A stretch of 64,000 nucleotides of DNA from Candidatus Sphingomonas phytovorans (lineage in GTDB: Bacteria > Pseudomonadota > Alphaproteobacteria > Sphingomonadales > Sphingomonadaceae). Of the stretch, positions 17,026 to 25,440 are shown piece by piece. The first letter of the stretch is position 1; each line of letters opens with the position of its first letter. The stretch spans positions 1,242,501 to 1,306,500 of the forward strand of contig CP119314.1 in NCBI GenBank assembly GCA_029202385.1, read 5' to 3'. The notes beneath the pieces are model-generated. The model was given only the letters and a program-made list of their open reading frames with translations, was not told the DNA's origin and did not search any database. Made by a program: the position numbers and the translations under genes.

Positions 17026-17951
17026 CAGCGGGCCTCCGTCTTGTAGCGTGCCGCATCCACGGCCGCGGCGTCATAGTCATGAGCCAGGAAATGATCGGCA
17101 ATGTCGCCGCTGCGCGTGATCCACGCCCGGCCGTCGGCGGCGATATGGCGCAAGACCTCCTCGAACGGGCCGATGCGATGCGGCTGGCCGATCAGATAGG
17201 CATGCAGCGGAATGCACATCACCGTCCCGGACGCCGTCCCTTCCGCCGCGAGCCGGTCATACTGGCGGATCAGCGTTTCGGCATAGTCGCGCGGGCTCAT
17301 ATTATAGACCGAGAAGCCGTAATGGTCGTTGACCTCCAGGCTGTACGGCATCGACACCAGCCGCCCCGATGCGACATGCACCGGCCCAGGCTGGTCGTCA
17401 TGATACAGGTCGCAGGTATAGGTCAGGCCATAGTCGGCGATCAGGTCCAGCGTGCGCGGCGTGTGGGTCAGCGCGGGGGCAAGCCAGCCCTTGATCGTCT
17501 GGCCGGTTGCCTCGCGGACAGTCCGGATCGCATCCTCAATCAGGGCGCGCTCCTGCGCTTCGTCCATGCCGTAGGAATAGCGGGTGTTGTACACGCCGTG
17601 GCTGAAGAACTCCCAGCCCAGTGCGTCGACCTGCGCGACGATCTCCGGATGGTGCTGGCACATCGCGACCGATAGCGAGACCGAGCCCTTGAAGCCGTGA
17701 CGCTCCATGACATCGACGAGCCTCTGGTGGCCGACACGATTGCCATAATCGCGATGGCTATAGCCGACGACGTCGGGATGCGGTTTCGTCCAGCTCTTGC
17801 GGTGCGGATTGGCCGGTGGATCAAGTTCGTAGAATTCGATGTTCGGCGATACCCATACAGCGACCGACTTGCCGTCAGGCCAGGCTATCCTGGCGCGGTC
17901 GCGATAGGGGCGGAAATCGTACAGGCCGGGATCGGCTTCACCTTCCCGCAT
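17025..17951 (-). CDS. Polysaccharide-deacetylase-fold protein, PuuE allantoinase / cyclic-imide hydrolase type (copy 2)
   Basis: About 308 residues, paralogous to the next gene downstream. The opening RARIAWPDGKSVAVWVSPN aligns with copy 1, followed by YGNRVGHQRLVDVMERHG and GWEFFSHGVYNTRYSYGMD, again with one His and no canonical CE4 metal triad. The ATG at 17951 overlaps the cysteine-hydrolase stop (TGATG) and has GGAGG at 7-nt spacing; the TTG one codon earlier is less likely. It is probably a cytoplasmic amidohydrolase acting on a cyclic amide, releasing a half-amide for the cysteine hydrolase encoded just upstream. A true sugar deacetylase is unlikely, because there is no signal peptide and no metal motif. 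Confidence 0.82.
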   Translation of the reverse strand: MREGEADPGLYDFRPYRDRARIAWPDGKSVAVWVSPNIEFYELDPPANPHRKSWTKPHPDVVGYSHRDYGNRVGHQRLVDVMERHGFKGSVSLSVAMCQHHPEIVAQVDALGWEFFSHGVYNTRYSYGMDEAQERALIEDAIRTVREATGQTIKGWLAPALTHTPRTLDLIADYGLTYTCDLYHDDQPGPVHVASGRLVSMPYSLEVNDHYGFSVYNMSPRDYAETLIRQYDRLAAEGTASGTVMCIPLHAYLIGQPHRIGPFEEVLRHIAADGRAWITRSGDIADHFLAHDYDAAAVDAARYKTEAR

Positions 17952-18634
17952 CAACGCGCCTCCAGCCAGTCGATCACCGTCTGCACGGGTTCGACATCGG
18001 CATATTTCAATTGCAGGTCGGTCAGGTTGGCGAAGTGATAGCTCTCATGCTTGTCGGCGCAGGTCTCGATCGGCACGATCGTGCGGTAGCCGCGCGACAG
18101 CGAATCCACCGCGGCGGCGCGCACGCAGCCCGACGTCGATCCGCCGGTGATGACCACCGTATCCACCTTGTGCCAGACCAGCAGGCTCTGGAGCGGCGTT
18201 TCGAAGAAGGGCGAGGGCATGCGTTTGGTGTAGATCGCATCCCTGGCATGATCGATCTCGCAGCGATCGTCGAAAGCGTGGCGGCGTGATTCATATTTGA
18301 TGTTCTGCAAGGAATCCGGCGTGTTCGTCCGCGTGCCCCACACGCCGGCGTCGGACGCATCCTCGGCATAGGCGACGTGAGTCCAGATCACCGGCATGCC
18401 CTTCGCGCGGGCGAGCCTGGAGATCGTGTTGACATGTTCGATCTGCCGCGGGTCGGTTTCATAGGCGGTCTTGAACTCGTCGATCCGCGTGTAGGCGTTC
18501 TGGAAATCGACGTTCACGATCGCCAGCTTTTCGCCGAAGCCGAATTTGCTGCGCGCGGGGTTCGCCATGACTTCGTCGAACAATTGCCGCGCGGTCTTGC
18601 CGTCGCTGACCATCTTCGTGCCGACGATATTCAT
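17951..18634 (-). CDS. Isochorismatase-family cysteine hydrolase (maleamate / N-carbamoylsarcosine amidase-like)
   Basis: 227-residue amidase of the isochorismatase fold. The catalytic triad is visible: Asp in IVNVDFQNAYT, Lys in IYTKRMPS and Cys in GGSTSGCVRAAAVDSL. The TSGCVRA nucleophile loop and the tail ANLTDLQLKYADV are typical of maleamate amidases (NicF) and N-carbamoylsarcosine amidases. Expected reaction: hydrolysis of a (substituted) maleamate or carbamoyl amide to acid plus ammonia. ATG 18634 is chosen because AAGGAGG is 6 nt upstream and it overlaps the lyase stop (ATGA). The longer frame to 18736 lies inside the lyase gene. It sits between the lyase and two cyclic-amide hydrolase genes, which supports a ring-opening / deamidation series. 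Confidence 0.88.
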   Translation of the reverse strand: MNIVGTKMVSDGKTARQLFDEVMANPARSKFGFGEKLAIVNVDFQNAYTRIDEFKTAYETDPRQIEHVNTISRLARAKGMPVIWTHVAYAEDASDAGVWGTRTNTPDSLQNIKYESRRHAFDDRCEIDHARDAIYTKRMPSPFFETPLQSLLVWHKVDTVVITGGSTSGCVRAAAVDSLSRGYRTIVPIETCADKHESYHFANLTDLQLKYADVEPVQTVIDWLEAR

Positions 18635-19626
18635 GATGCCTCCTTGATCCGACGCGCGCCGGCCGTGTTGAAACCCAGCGGCAGCCCCGCGTCGGGAATG
18701 AAACCATAAAGCGGCTCGCCGGGCATCGCGCGACACAGGATATCACGCACCGCGGTCAGCCGGTCGATATCGATTCCGGTGCGCAGGCCCATCGCCTCCA
18801 ACATGAACACCAGATCCTCCGTCACGATATTGCCCGAGGCACCGGGCGCGAACGGGCATCCGCCAAGGCCTCCGAGCGAAGAATCGAGTGTCGTCAGCCC
18901 ACAGTCGAGTGCGGCGAGCGCGTTGGCAAGGCCGAGCCCCCGCGTGTTATGCAGATGGATGCCGGTCAGCGCCTGCGGCCCTACGACGCCGTGCAGCAGG
19001 GCGATCAGCCGCCTCACCGCCGCCGGATCGGCATAGCCGGTCGTATCGGAAAGGCCGACCTCGTCGCATCCGGCGGCCATCAGCCCCTCCGCTAGACGGG
19101 CGATCTGCGCGTCGGGAATTGGTCCCTCCAGCGTGCAGCCGAACGCCGTCGATAGGCTGCCTTCGAAATGAGGGCGCCGCTCGGCCGGCAGGGTTGCGAT
19201 CAGTCCCGCTATCTCCTTCGCCTCGGCCAGTACCTGGTCGTGGGTGCGACGCAGGTTGCGCAGCGAATGCGTCTCCGACACCGACAGGGGCAGGGTGATC
19301 TTGTGCGCGCCCGCCTCGATCGCTGCCATGGCGCCGCGCATGTTGGGCACAAGCACGGCGACGGTCAGGCCGGGGATGGTCCGCGCATGGGCGACGATCT
19401 CCGCAGTGTCGGCGAGCTGCGGCAGGATGCTTGCCGGTACGAAGCTGCCAACCTCGATCTCGCGCACGCCTGCCGCCGCTTCGGCATTGATCCACGCTTT
19501 TTTGGTTTCGGTCGGCATGATTTGCGATACGCTTTGCAACCCGTCGCGCGGGCCGACTTCGCTTACCAGGATGTCGATGCCGGAAATGGCGGCGTCGGGA
19601 ATGTCGAGGCCTTGCATGGGGTTCAC
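18631..19626 (-). CDS. HMG-CoA lyase-like protein (pyruvate carboxyltransferase fold)
   Basis: 331-residue TIM-barrel lyase of the HMG-CoA lyase family. The start motif VSEVGPRDGLQ contains the catalytic Arg-Asp pair. The metal-binding HLH occurs in GIHLHNTRGLGLAN, and the active-site Cys loop is GGLGGCPFAPGASGN. Family enzymes split 3-hydroxy-3-methyl acyl-CoAs, and citramalyl-CoA has the analogous carbon skeleton. A GTG at 19626 has AGGGCGG at 7-nt spacing; ATG 19617 is the alternative. It is first of four coupled minus-strand genes and divergent from a CoA-transferase gene, with a 24-bp palindrome between them. Inferred role: cleavage of the CoA ester made by the CoA-transferase. Leucine catabolism is an alternative, but its usual partner genes are absent. 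Confidence 0.88.
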   Translation of the reverse strand: MNPMQGLDIPDAAISGIDILVSEVGPRDGLQSVSQIMPTETKKAWINAEAAAGVREIEVGSFVPASILPQLADTAEIVAHARTIPGLTVAVLVPNMRGAMAAIEAGAHKITLPLSVSETHSLRNLRRTHDQVLAEAKEIAGLIATLPAERRPHFEGSLSTAFGCTLEGPIPDAQIARLAEGLMAAGCDEVGLSDTTGYADPAAVRRLIALLHGVVGPQALTGIHLHNTRGLGLANALAALDCGLTTLDSSLGGLGGCPFAPGASGNIVTEDLVFMLEAMGLRTGIDIDRLTAVRDILCRAMPGEPLYGFIPDAGLPLGFNTAGARRIKEAS

Positions 19627-19658
19627 GATCGATCCGCCCTTTCGTTGCTGGTTGCGTT

Positions 19659-19682
19659 ATTTGTCATAAGTCTATAGCAAAT
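19659..19682. promoter_or_regulatory. 24-bp palindromic operator between lyase and CoA-transferase genes
   Basis: Outer arms ATTTG and CAAAT, inner arms ATA and TAT around AGTC. Located 32 bp from the lyase GTG and 44 bp from the CoA-transferase ATG, so it could control both divergent operons. It aligns with 5649-5672 (18 of 24 identical, and GTT precedes both). Confidence 0.55.
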
Positions 19683-19726
19683 CAGCGGCGCCATTCAAGG
19701 CGCGTGACACCAATATCGAGAGATGG

Positions 19727-20908
19727 ATGCAAACGAGCGCTTTCCCGCTGGCTGGTCTGAAAGTCATTGAGTTTACCCATATGGTGATGGGCCCGGCGGT
19801 CGGCGTGATCCTCGCCGATCTGGGGGCGGAGGTCGTCAAGGTCGAGCCGATCGGCGGCGACCAGACGCGCGACCTGCTCGGTTCGGGAGCGGGGTATTTC
19901 CCCATGTTCAACCGCAACAAGCGCAGCATTTGCCTCGATCTCAAAAGTGTCGATGGGCTGGAGGTCGCACGGCGCCTGCTTGCCGACGCCGATATCCTGA
20001 TCGAGAATTTCCGCCCCGGCACGCTCGCCAAGCTTGGCCTGTCCTATGAGTCGCTCAAGCGGGACAATCCCCGGCTGATCTATTGTTCGGCCAAGGGCTT
20101 CCTTGCCGGCCCCTATGAACAGCGGACCGCGCTGGACGAGGTGACTCAGATGATGGGCGGCCTCGCCTATATGACCGGTCCTCCGGGACGGCCCCTGCGC
20201 GCCGGTTCCTCGGTGATCGACATCACTGGCGGCATGTTCGGCGTGATCGGCATCCTCGCGGCGCTTGAGCGTCGTCACACTACCGGGGAAGGTGGTGAAG
20301 TGCGCTGCTCGCTGTACGAGACGACCGCATTCCTGGTCGGCCAGCACATGGCGCAGTCGGCAGTAACGGGGCAGGCGGCGCGGCCGATGCCGGTGCGCAT
20401 CTCGGCGTGGGCGATCTACGACGTGTTCGATACCGCGCTGGCTGACGAGCAATTGTTCGTGGGCGTGGTCAGCGATGCCCAATGGACGACATTCTGCAGC
20501 GCCTTCGGCCTCGAGGCGCTGGGCGGCGATCCGCGCTTCGCCAAGAACAATCAGCGGGTGCTCGCGCGCGACGAGATCCTCCCGCAGATTCGCGCGCTGT
20601 TCGGCGCGATGTCACGCGCCGACCTGATCGCCAGGCTCGAAACGATCGGGCTGCCGTTCGCGCCGATCACGCGGCCGGAGGATCTGTTCGACGACGCGCA
20701 TCTCAATGCCGGGGGGCTGATCGACCTGACGCTGCCGGACGGCCGTACGACCAAGCTGCCCGGCCTGCCGGTCGAACTGGACGGTAAGCGGTTGAGCCTG
20801 CGTCGCGACATCCCCGGCATCGGTGCCGACAGCGATGCGGTGCTCGCCGACCTGGGCTATGCGGCATCAGCGATCGCCGAGCTCAGGGCGAGCGGGGGAG
20901 TCGCCTGA
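19727..20908 (+). CDS. CaiB/BaiF family (class III) CoA-transferase
   Basis: 393-residue class III CoA-transferase. Conserved N-terminal LAGLKVIEFTHMVMGPAVG...DLGAEVVKVEP, the CoA-contact segment NRNKRSICLDLK, and the catalytic Asp in GSSVIDITGGMFG are all present. It transfers CoA between carboxylic acids, for example succinyl-CoA to a (methyl)malate-type diacid. ATG 19727 is used; another ATG lies 4 nt upstream out of frame. It is first in a plus-strand operon with LeuC- and LeuD-like genes and divergent from the HMG-CoA-lyase-like operon. That combination (hydratase, CoA-transferase, lyase) would turn citraconate- or dimethylmaleate-type acids into acyl-CoA plus pyruvate. This is inference from families and order. 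Confidence 0.92.
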   Translation: MQTSAFPLAGLKVIEFTHMVMGPAVGVILADLGAEVVKVEPIGGDQTRDLLGSGAGYFPMFNRNKRSICLDLKSVDGLEVARRLLADADILIENFRPGTLAKLGLSYESLKRDNPRLIYCSAKGFLAGPYEQRTALDEVTQMMGGLAYMTGPPGRPLRAGSSVIDITGGMFGVIGILAALERRHTTGEGGEVRCSLYETTAFLVGQHMAQSAVTGQAARPMPVRISAWAIYDVFDTALADEQLFVGVVSDAQWTTFCSAFGLEALGGDPRFAKNNQRVLARDEILPQIRALFGAMSRADLIARLETIGLPFAPITRPEDLFDDAHLNAGGLIDLTLPDGRTTKLPGLPVELDGKRLSLRRDIPGIGADSDAVLADLGYAASAIAELRASGGVA

Positions 20909-20910
20909 TC

Positions 20911-22314
20911 GTGGGACGCACGCTGTTCGACAAATTATGGGACATGCACGCGGTCGCCGATCTTGGCGAAGGCACCAGCCTGTTGCTGGTCGACCGGATA
21001 CTGTTGCACGAACGGACCGGCGGTGTCGCGCTGGAAAGCCTGGCGGATGCCGGCCGGGCGGTCGCCGATCCGAGTCAGGTCTTCGTGACGATGGACCATA
21101 TCGTCGACACCCTGCCTGGTCGTGGCGACAGGACGATCATGCCGACCGGCACGCAGTTCATTACCGCGACGCGGAAAGGGGCGCTCGATGCCGGGCTGAC
21201 CCTGTTCGACATCGGCGATCCGCGCCAGGGCATCGTTCACGTGATCTCGCCGGAACAGGGCATTGTGCTGCCGGGCCTGTCGCTGGTTTGTCCAGATAGC
21301 CACACATGCACGCAAGGGGCGCTCGGCGCGCTCGCTTGGGGCATTGGTTCGACCGAGGCGGAACACGCGCTTGCGACCGCGACGTTGCGCGTGCGCAAGC
21401 CGAAGACGATGCGCATCACCATCACAGGCCGACTCGGTACGGGCGTGACCGCCAAGGATCTCGCGTTGCACATCGTGTCGCATTTCGGCTCAGCCGGGGC
21501 GAGCGGCCATCACCTGGAATATGCCGGCGAGGCAGTGCGCGCGCTCGATGTCGAGGCGCGACTGACGTTGTGCAACATGGCGACCGAACTCGCCGCCTTC
21601 TCCGCGATCATCGCGCCGGACGAGACCGTGTTCGCCTTTCTGCGTGGCCGGACCTATGCGCCAGCCGGTGCCGCCTGGGACGACGCGGTGGCCTTCTGGC
21701 GGAAGCTGCAGTCGGACGATGATGCACTGTTCGACAGCGATCATGTCATCGATGCCGGTGCCGTGTCGCCGATGGTTTCGTGGGGAACCAGTCCGCAACA
21801 GGCCGTGGCGCTTGGCGATCCTGTGCCGGCGTTCGATGCGGCAGCCGCCGGCACGCGGGCAAGCCACGATCGCGCGCTCACCTATATGGGGCTTCAGCCC
21901 GGCGACCGACTGGAGACATTGCCGATCGACGCCGCGTTCATCGGATCCTGCACCAACGCGCGCCTCTCCGACCTGCGCCGCGCCGCGACGATCCTGCGTG
22001 GGCGCAGGGTGGCGGCCGGTGTGAAGGCGATTTGCGTGCCCGGCTCGACCGCGGTCAAGGCGGCGGCGGAGGCCGAAGGGCTGGACCGCATCTTCCTCGA
22101 CGCCGGCTTCGAATGGCGTGAGGCTGGCTGCTCGATGTGTTTCTTCGCCGGCGGGGAGAGCTTCGGGTTCCGGCAGCGGGTTATCACCTCAACCAACCGC
22201 AATTTCGAAAGCCGGCAGGGCCCGGAGACTCGGTCGCATCTCGCCTCGCCGGAGACGGTCGCCGCCTCGGCGATCGCCGGGCATATCGCCGATCCGCGCA
22301 TGGTGGCAGCATGA
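20911..22314 (+). CDS. leuC: LeuC-like (isopropylmalate dehydratase / citraconase type) large subunit
   Basis: 467-residue aconitase-superfamily large subunit. It has the family opening GRTLFDKLWDMHAV, the substrate segment CPDSHTCTQGALGALAWGIG, and three 4Fe-4S Cys ligands in GSCTNARLSD and AGCSMCFF. It also ends with TSTNRNFESRQG. Together with LeuD it hydrates or dehydrates a cis-unsaturated diacid. GTG start at 20911, 2 bp after the CoA-transferase stop. The symbol reflects homology only. Position between a CoA-transferase and amidase/lyase genes argues for a catabolic hydratase (citraconate, maleate or 2,3-dimethylmaleate) rather than leucine synthesis, and no leuA or leuB is nearby. Confidence 0.9.
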   Translation: MGRTLFDKLWDMHAVADLGEGTSLLLVDRILLHERTGGVALESLADAGRAVADPSQVFVTMDHIVDTLPGRGDRTIMPTGTQFITATRKGALDAGLTLFDIGDPRQGIVHVISPEQGIVLPGLSLVCPDSHTCTQGALGALAWGIGSTEAEHALATATLRVRKPKTMRITITGRLGTGVTAKDLALHIVSHFGSAGASGHHLEYAGEAVRALDVEARLTLCNMATELAAFSAIIAPDETVFAFLRGRTYAPAGAAWDDAVAFWRKLQSDDDALFDSDHVIDAGAVSPMVSWGTSPQQAVALGDPVPAFDAAAAGTRASHDRALTYMGLQPGDRLETLPIDAAFIGSCTNARLSDLRRAATILRGRRVAAGVKAICVPGSTAVKAAAEAEGLDRIFLDAGFEWREAGCSMCFFAGGESFGFRQRVITSTNRNFESRQGPETRSHLASPETVAASAIAGHIADPRMVAA

Positions 22315-22943
22315 GCGCAGCACCGTTCCGCGCGTTGAACGCGGTCGCCCTGCCGCTGATGCGCGACAATATCGATACCGACGCGATCATCCCGTCGCGC
22401 GAAATGAAGTCAGTGTCGAAAACGGGCCTTGCCGAAGGTCTGTTTGCCGGCTGGCGCTATACCGAGATTGGCGGACGCGATCCCGATCCTGCCTTCGTGC
22501 TGAATCGTCCGGAATATGAAGCGGCACGGATCCTGGTCGGCGGGACCAATTTCGGCTGCGGATCGAGCCGGGAGCACGCCGCCTGGGCGCTGGCCGAATA
22601 TGGTTTCCGCGTGGTGATCGCGCCCGGCTTCAATCCCATCTTTCGCGGCAATTGCGTGCGCAACGGCATCGTGCCGGTCGAATTGGCTGAAGAGGCAGTG
22701 CGCGAGATCGCCGCGCTAGTGGAAGCGAGCGATGGCCGGGAAACCGTCACGGTCGATCTGGAGACTGTCCGCGTCGCGGTGGCGGATCGTACATGGTCGT
22801 TTCAGATCGAGGACGAGGCGCGACGCATGCTGCTGCTCGGCATCGACGCGATCGACCTGACGCTGGAGCGCGGGACGGAGATCGATGCGTTCCGCACCCG
22901 CGACCGGGGTCTGAGGCCCTGGGCCTATCTTCGGGCGCAGTGA
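22311..22943 (+). CDS. leuD: LeuD-like (isopropylmalate dehydratase / citraconase type) small subunit
   Basis: 210-residue small subunit of the aconitase superfamily swivel domain. It has the RDNIDTDAIIPSREMK signature, GGTNFGCGSSREHAAWAL and FNPIFRGNCVRNGIVPV, as in LeuD. The ATG at 22311 overlaps the LeuC stop (ATGA), ensuring paired synthesis; the frame open from 22137 is inside leuC and is not used. The longer 200-residue type occurs in proteobacteria. It works only as a complex with the LeuC-like subunit, and its specificity loop cannot be interpreted without alignment. Only 35 bp separate its stop from the convergent peptidase gene, with no obvious terminator. Confidence 0.92.
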   Translation: MSAAPFRALNAVALPLMRDNIDTDAIIPSREMKSVSKTGLAEGLFAGWRYTEIGGRDPDPAFVLNRPEYEAARILVGGTNFGCGSSREHAAWALAEYGFRVVIAPGFNPIFRGNCVRNGIVPVELAEEAVREIAALVEASDGRETVTVDLETVRVAVADRTWSFQIEDEARRMLLLGIDAIDLTLERGTEIDAFRTRDRGLRPWAYLRAQ

Positions 22944-22978
22944 ACATATCCCTTCCAAGGCTCGGCGCCGTCCAGTGA

Positions 22979-25366
22979 TCAACGGTCCAGCGGCCCACCC
23001 AGGCGATCCATGAAGAATCGCATGATGCGCTCTACCCCATAGGGTTCGGCGCCCACATGATGCGGAGAGTCCGGAACGACGAGCAGATCGAACTGCTTGT
23101 TCGCGCGGACCAGGGCGTCGATCAGCTTGAAGCCCGAACGCATGGGCACGATTTCATCGATCCCGCCATAAATGAGGAGAAGATTGCCCTTCATCTGACC
23201 GGCCAGGCGAACATTGCTGATGAGGTCGAAATAGTCCCGCGCCTGTTTCGATTGCGACGGAACGCCGAAGAAGCGTTCGTTGCTGGTATCGCCCGGGAAA
23301 TCGATCCACTCCCCCGGGCCGACGCTCGACACGCAGGCCTTGTAGAGATCCGGGTGGAGCAGCATCGCGCGCAGCGATCCGTATCCGCCAAAGGATTGGC
23401 CGGTGATGCCGACCCGCTCAAGGTCGAGATAGGGCCGCGTCTTGCCCAGATTGCGAAGCGCGGCCGCGTGATCGGCCGATCCAAAGGGGTCGTCGGTTCC
23501 GCGGAACGTGTCGCGGAACTCGCGCGACCTATAGGCGGTGCCCCGGCCGTCGAGATAAACCACGATGAAGCCGAGTTCGGCCGTCGCCTGGGGCTGCATG
23601 TAGTCGAGATAGCCGCGGAATGTAGAGGGCGCGAATTTGCCCTGTGGCCCCGGATAGGTCTGCTCGATGACCGGGTATTTCTTGTTCGGATCGAAATCCT
23701 TAGGCTTGTAGATGACGCCGTAAAGATCGGTCGTGCCGTCCGCTGCCTTGGTGACGAACTGTTCCGGCGGTTTCCAGCCGGTAGCGCGCAAGGCGCTGTC
23801 GTCGGCTTCGCCCAGCTTGGCCACCATTTTCCCCGACGCCGCGCGGATGACGAACGTGGCCGGTGCCGTCGCGGTGGAGAAGCTGTCGACGAAATATCGT
23901 CCGCTCGGTGAAAATTCCGATCCGGACTGCGGACCTTCCCAGAAATCATGATCCGCATCGAATTCATGATCGGCATCTTCGGGCGTCAGAAGCTGAGGCG
24001 TGCCGCCATCAAGACCGACCCGGTAGAGGTGACGATAGTAGAGATTGCGGCCCTGCTCGCGACCGGTTGCGGTGAAATAGACCTGCCGATGCGCTTCGTC
24101 GATATGAACCAGGTCGGCGACGACCCAGGGGCCCTTGGTCAGCTGGCGCTTCACGGCACCGGTTGCGACATCGTAGAGGTAGAGATGTCCCCAGCCGTCG
24201 CGCTCCGAATACCAGATCGCTTCTCGCCCATTCTTCAGGACATGAACGTTCGGTCGAGCATAGTCATAGGGGTTGAGGCGAAGACTGAAGCGCCCCTCCT
24301 CCGTCACGACGTCGCGAACCAGGCCGGTCTTCGTGGCGATCTGGGTCAGCCGATAGCGTGTGCCGCCCCGGTTGGCGGAGATGATGAAAGCGTCCCCGGC
24401 TGTATCCCACCGGATGAACCCGCCCAGGGTGAAATAGGGTAGCGCCCAATCGTTCATCGATTGAGGGTCGATCTTCGCAGGTGTCGCGGTGCCCGCGGGG
24501 ACATCGATGATCGTCATCGCGCTGTCGGCGCGCTGCGGATCGTTCGCAACCGCGGCGTGCCGGATATGCATCACCGGGTCTGCCCGGTCGGGGGGAAGAT
24601 ATTCAGTCAGGACCAGGCGTGCGGGTATGGCGCGCAGATCCTGCCGGAGCGCCAGGATGTAATGGCCATCCGGGGACCAGTGCACCCCGAGCAACGGCGC
24701 CGGCGTGCCGGCGCGGCGGGTCGCGACCTTGGCTTCGTCGATATAGGCGTCGGTATCGCCATAGGCGAAGTCCTTGATGCCGTCGTGCGTCAGTTGCCGT
24801 TCCTGTCCGGAGGCGAGCGTGCGTAGCCAGAGGTCATGGTCACGCAGGAAGACGGCGCTTTTGCCGTCGGGCGACAGGACGAGGTCGCCAGCCTGTTCCG
24901 CGTCAGTTCTGCGCGCGCAGATGATCTTTTCGAGATCACAGCGAAACTGTGCGTCCTCTATCCCCACCGCCAGATGTCCCGGATCGCTCGAAAATTCCAA
25001 AGAGGTGAGCGAAAGATTGCTCGCTTCGAGCGTTTCGCCGGTCGCCTTGCCGAGCGCTGTCGCCAAGGCCTGATGATCGAAGGCCGGTCGCCGCTTGCCG
25101 GTCGATGCATCGACCAGCAGATACTCACTACCCTGCGCGAGTTCGTGTCGGAACCAGAAGCTGTCGCCAGTGCCGGTCCAGTTCACCTTGATCGTGTGGT
25201 TGCGTATCTTCTTGCGCAGCTTGCCGCTCGTGAAGGGGAGGGCCTTGCTGAGGCGTGCCGCATTGTCCGGGGCAGCGCTGGCCAAGGCGCTGGTCGAACC
25301 GCTTATCAGGCCGAACACACATCCCACGGCCAGAAACGACCGGAACTGAAAAACTTGATGTCCCAT
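22979..25366 (-). CDS. S9-family (DPP IV-like) prolyl oligopeptidase, secreted
   Basis: About 795 residues. A signal peptide (MGHQVFQFRSFLAVGCVFGL...ALA) leads to a beta-propeller of WSPDG-like repeats (e.g. GVHWSPDGHYILAL). The C-terminal alpha/beta-hydrolase domain has nucleophile Ser in GQSFGGYGS, acid Asp in YGGIDEIVPM and catalytic His in DSPHHVGAEP. It is likely a periplasmic exopeptidase releasing dipeptides, perhaps with Pro at position 2. ATG 25366 gives a clean signal peptide; the frame extends to 25444 but adds a non-signal N-terminus. It follows the TonB receptor by 74 bp, presumably co-transcribed, so the receptor may import a peptide that this enzyme trims. Confidence 0.9.
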   Translation of the reverse strand: MGHQVFQFRSFLAVGCVFGLISGSTSALASAAPDNAARLSKALPFTSGKLRKKIRNHTIKVNWTGTGDSFWFRHELAQGSEYLLVDASTGKRRPAFDHQALATALGKATGETLEASNLSLTSLEFSSDPGHLAVGIEDAQFRCDLEKIICARRTDAEQAGDLVLSPDGKSAVFLRDHDLWLRTLASGQERQLTHDGIKDFAYGDTDAYIDEAKVATRRAGTPAPLLGVHWSPDGHYILALRQDLRAIPARLVLTEYLPPDRADPVMHIRHAAVANDPQRADSAMTIIDVPAGTATPAKIDPQSMNDWALPYFTLGGFIRWDTAGDAFIISANRGGTRYRLTQIATKTGLVRDVVTEEGRFSLRLNPYDYARPNVHVLKNGREAIWYSERDGWGHLYLYDVATGAVKRQLTKGPWVVADLVHIDEAHRQVYFTATGREQGRNLYYRHLYRVGLDGGTPQLLTPEDADHEFDADHDFWEGPQSGSEFSPSGRYFVDSFSTATAPATFVIRAASGKMVAKLGEADDSALRATGWKPPEQFVTKAADGTTDLYGVIYKPKDFDPNKKYPVIEQTYPGPQGKFAPSTFRGYLDYMQPQATAELGFIVVYLDGRGTAYRSREFRDTFRGTDDPFGSADHAAALRNLGKTRPYLDLERVGITGQSFGGYGSLRAMLLHPDLYKACVSSVGPGEWIDFPGDTSNERFFGVPSQSKQARDYFDLISNVRLAGQMKGNLLLIYGGIDEIVPMRSGFKLIDALVRANKQFDLLVVPDSPHHVGAEPYGVERIMRFFMDRLGGPLDR

Positions 25367-25440
25367 CACGCGAATAACCCCGTTGTTCCGGTTGAAGGCA
25401 GGTCCAGAAAAGCCGCTCGATGCGGCGAAGCGCGGCAACC

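Noticed and set aside
20911..22943. LeuC/LeuD as ordinary leucine biosynthesis genes
   Set aside because: No leuA or leuB nearby, and the operon is shared with a CoA-transferase and shares an operator with a lyase operon. Kept as LeuCD-like of probable catabolic role, not excluded.
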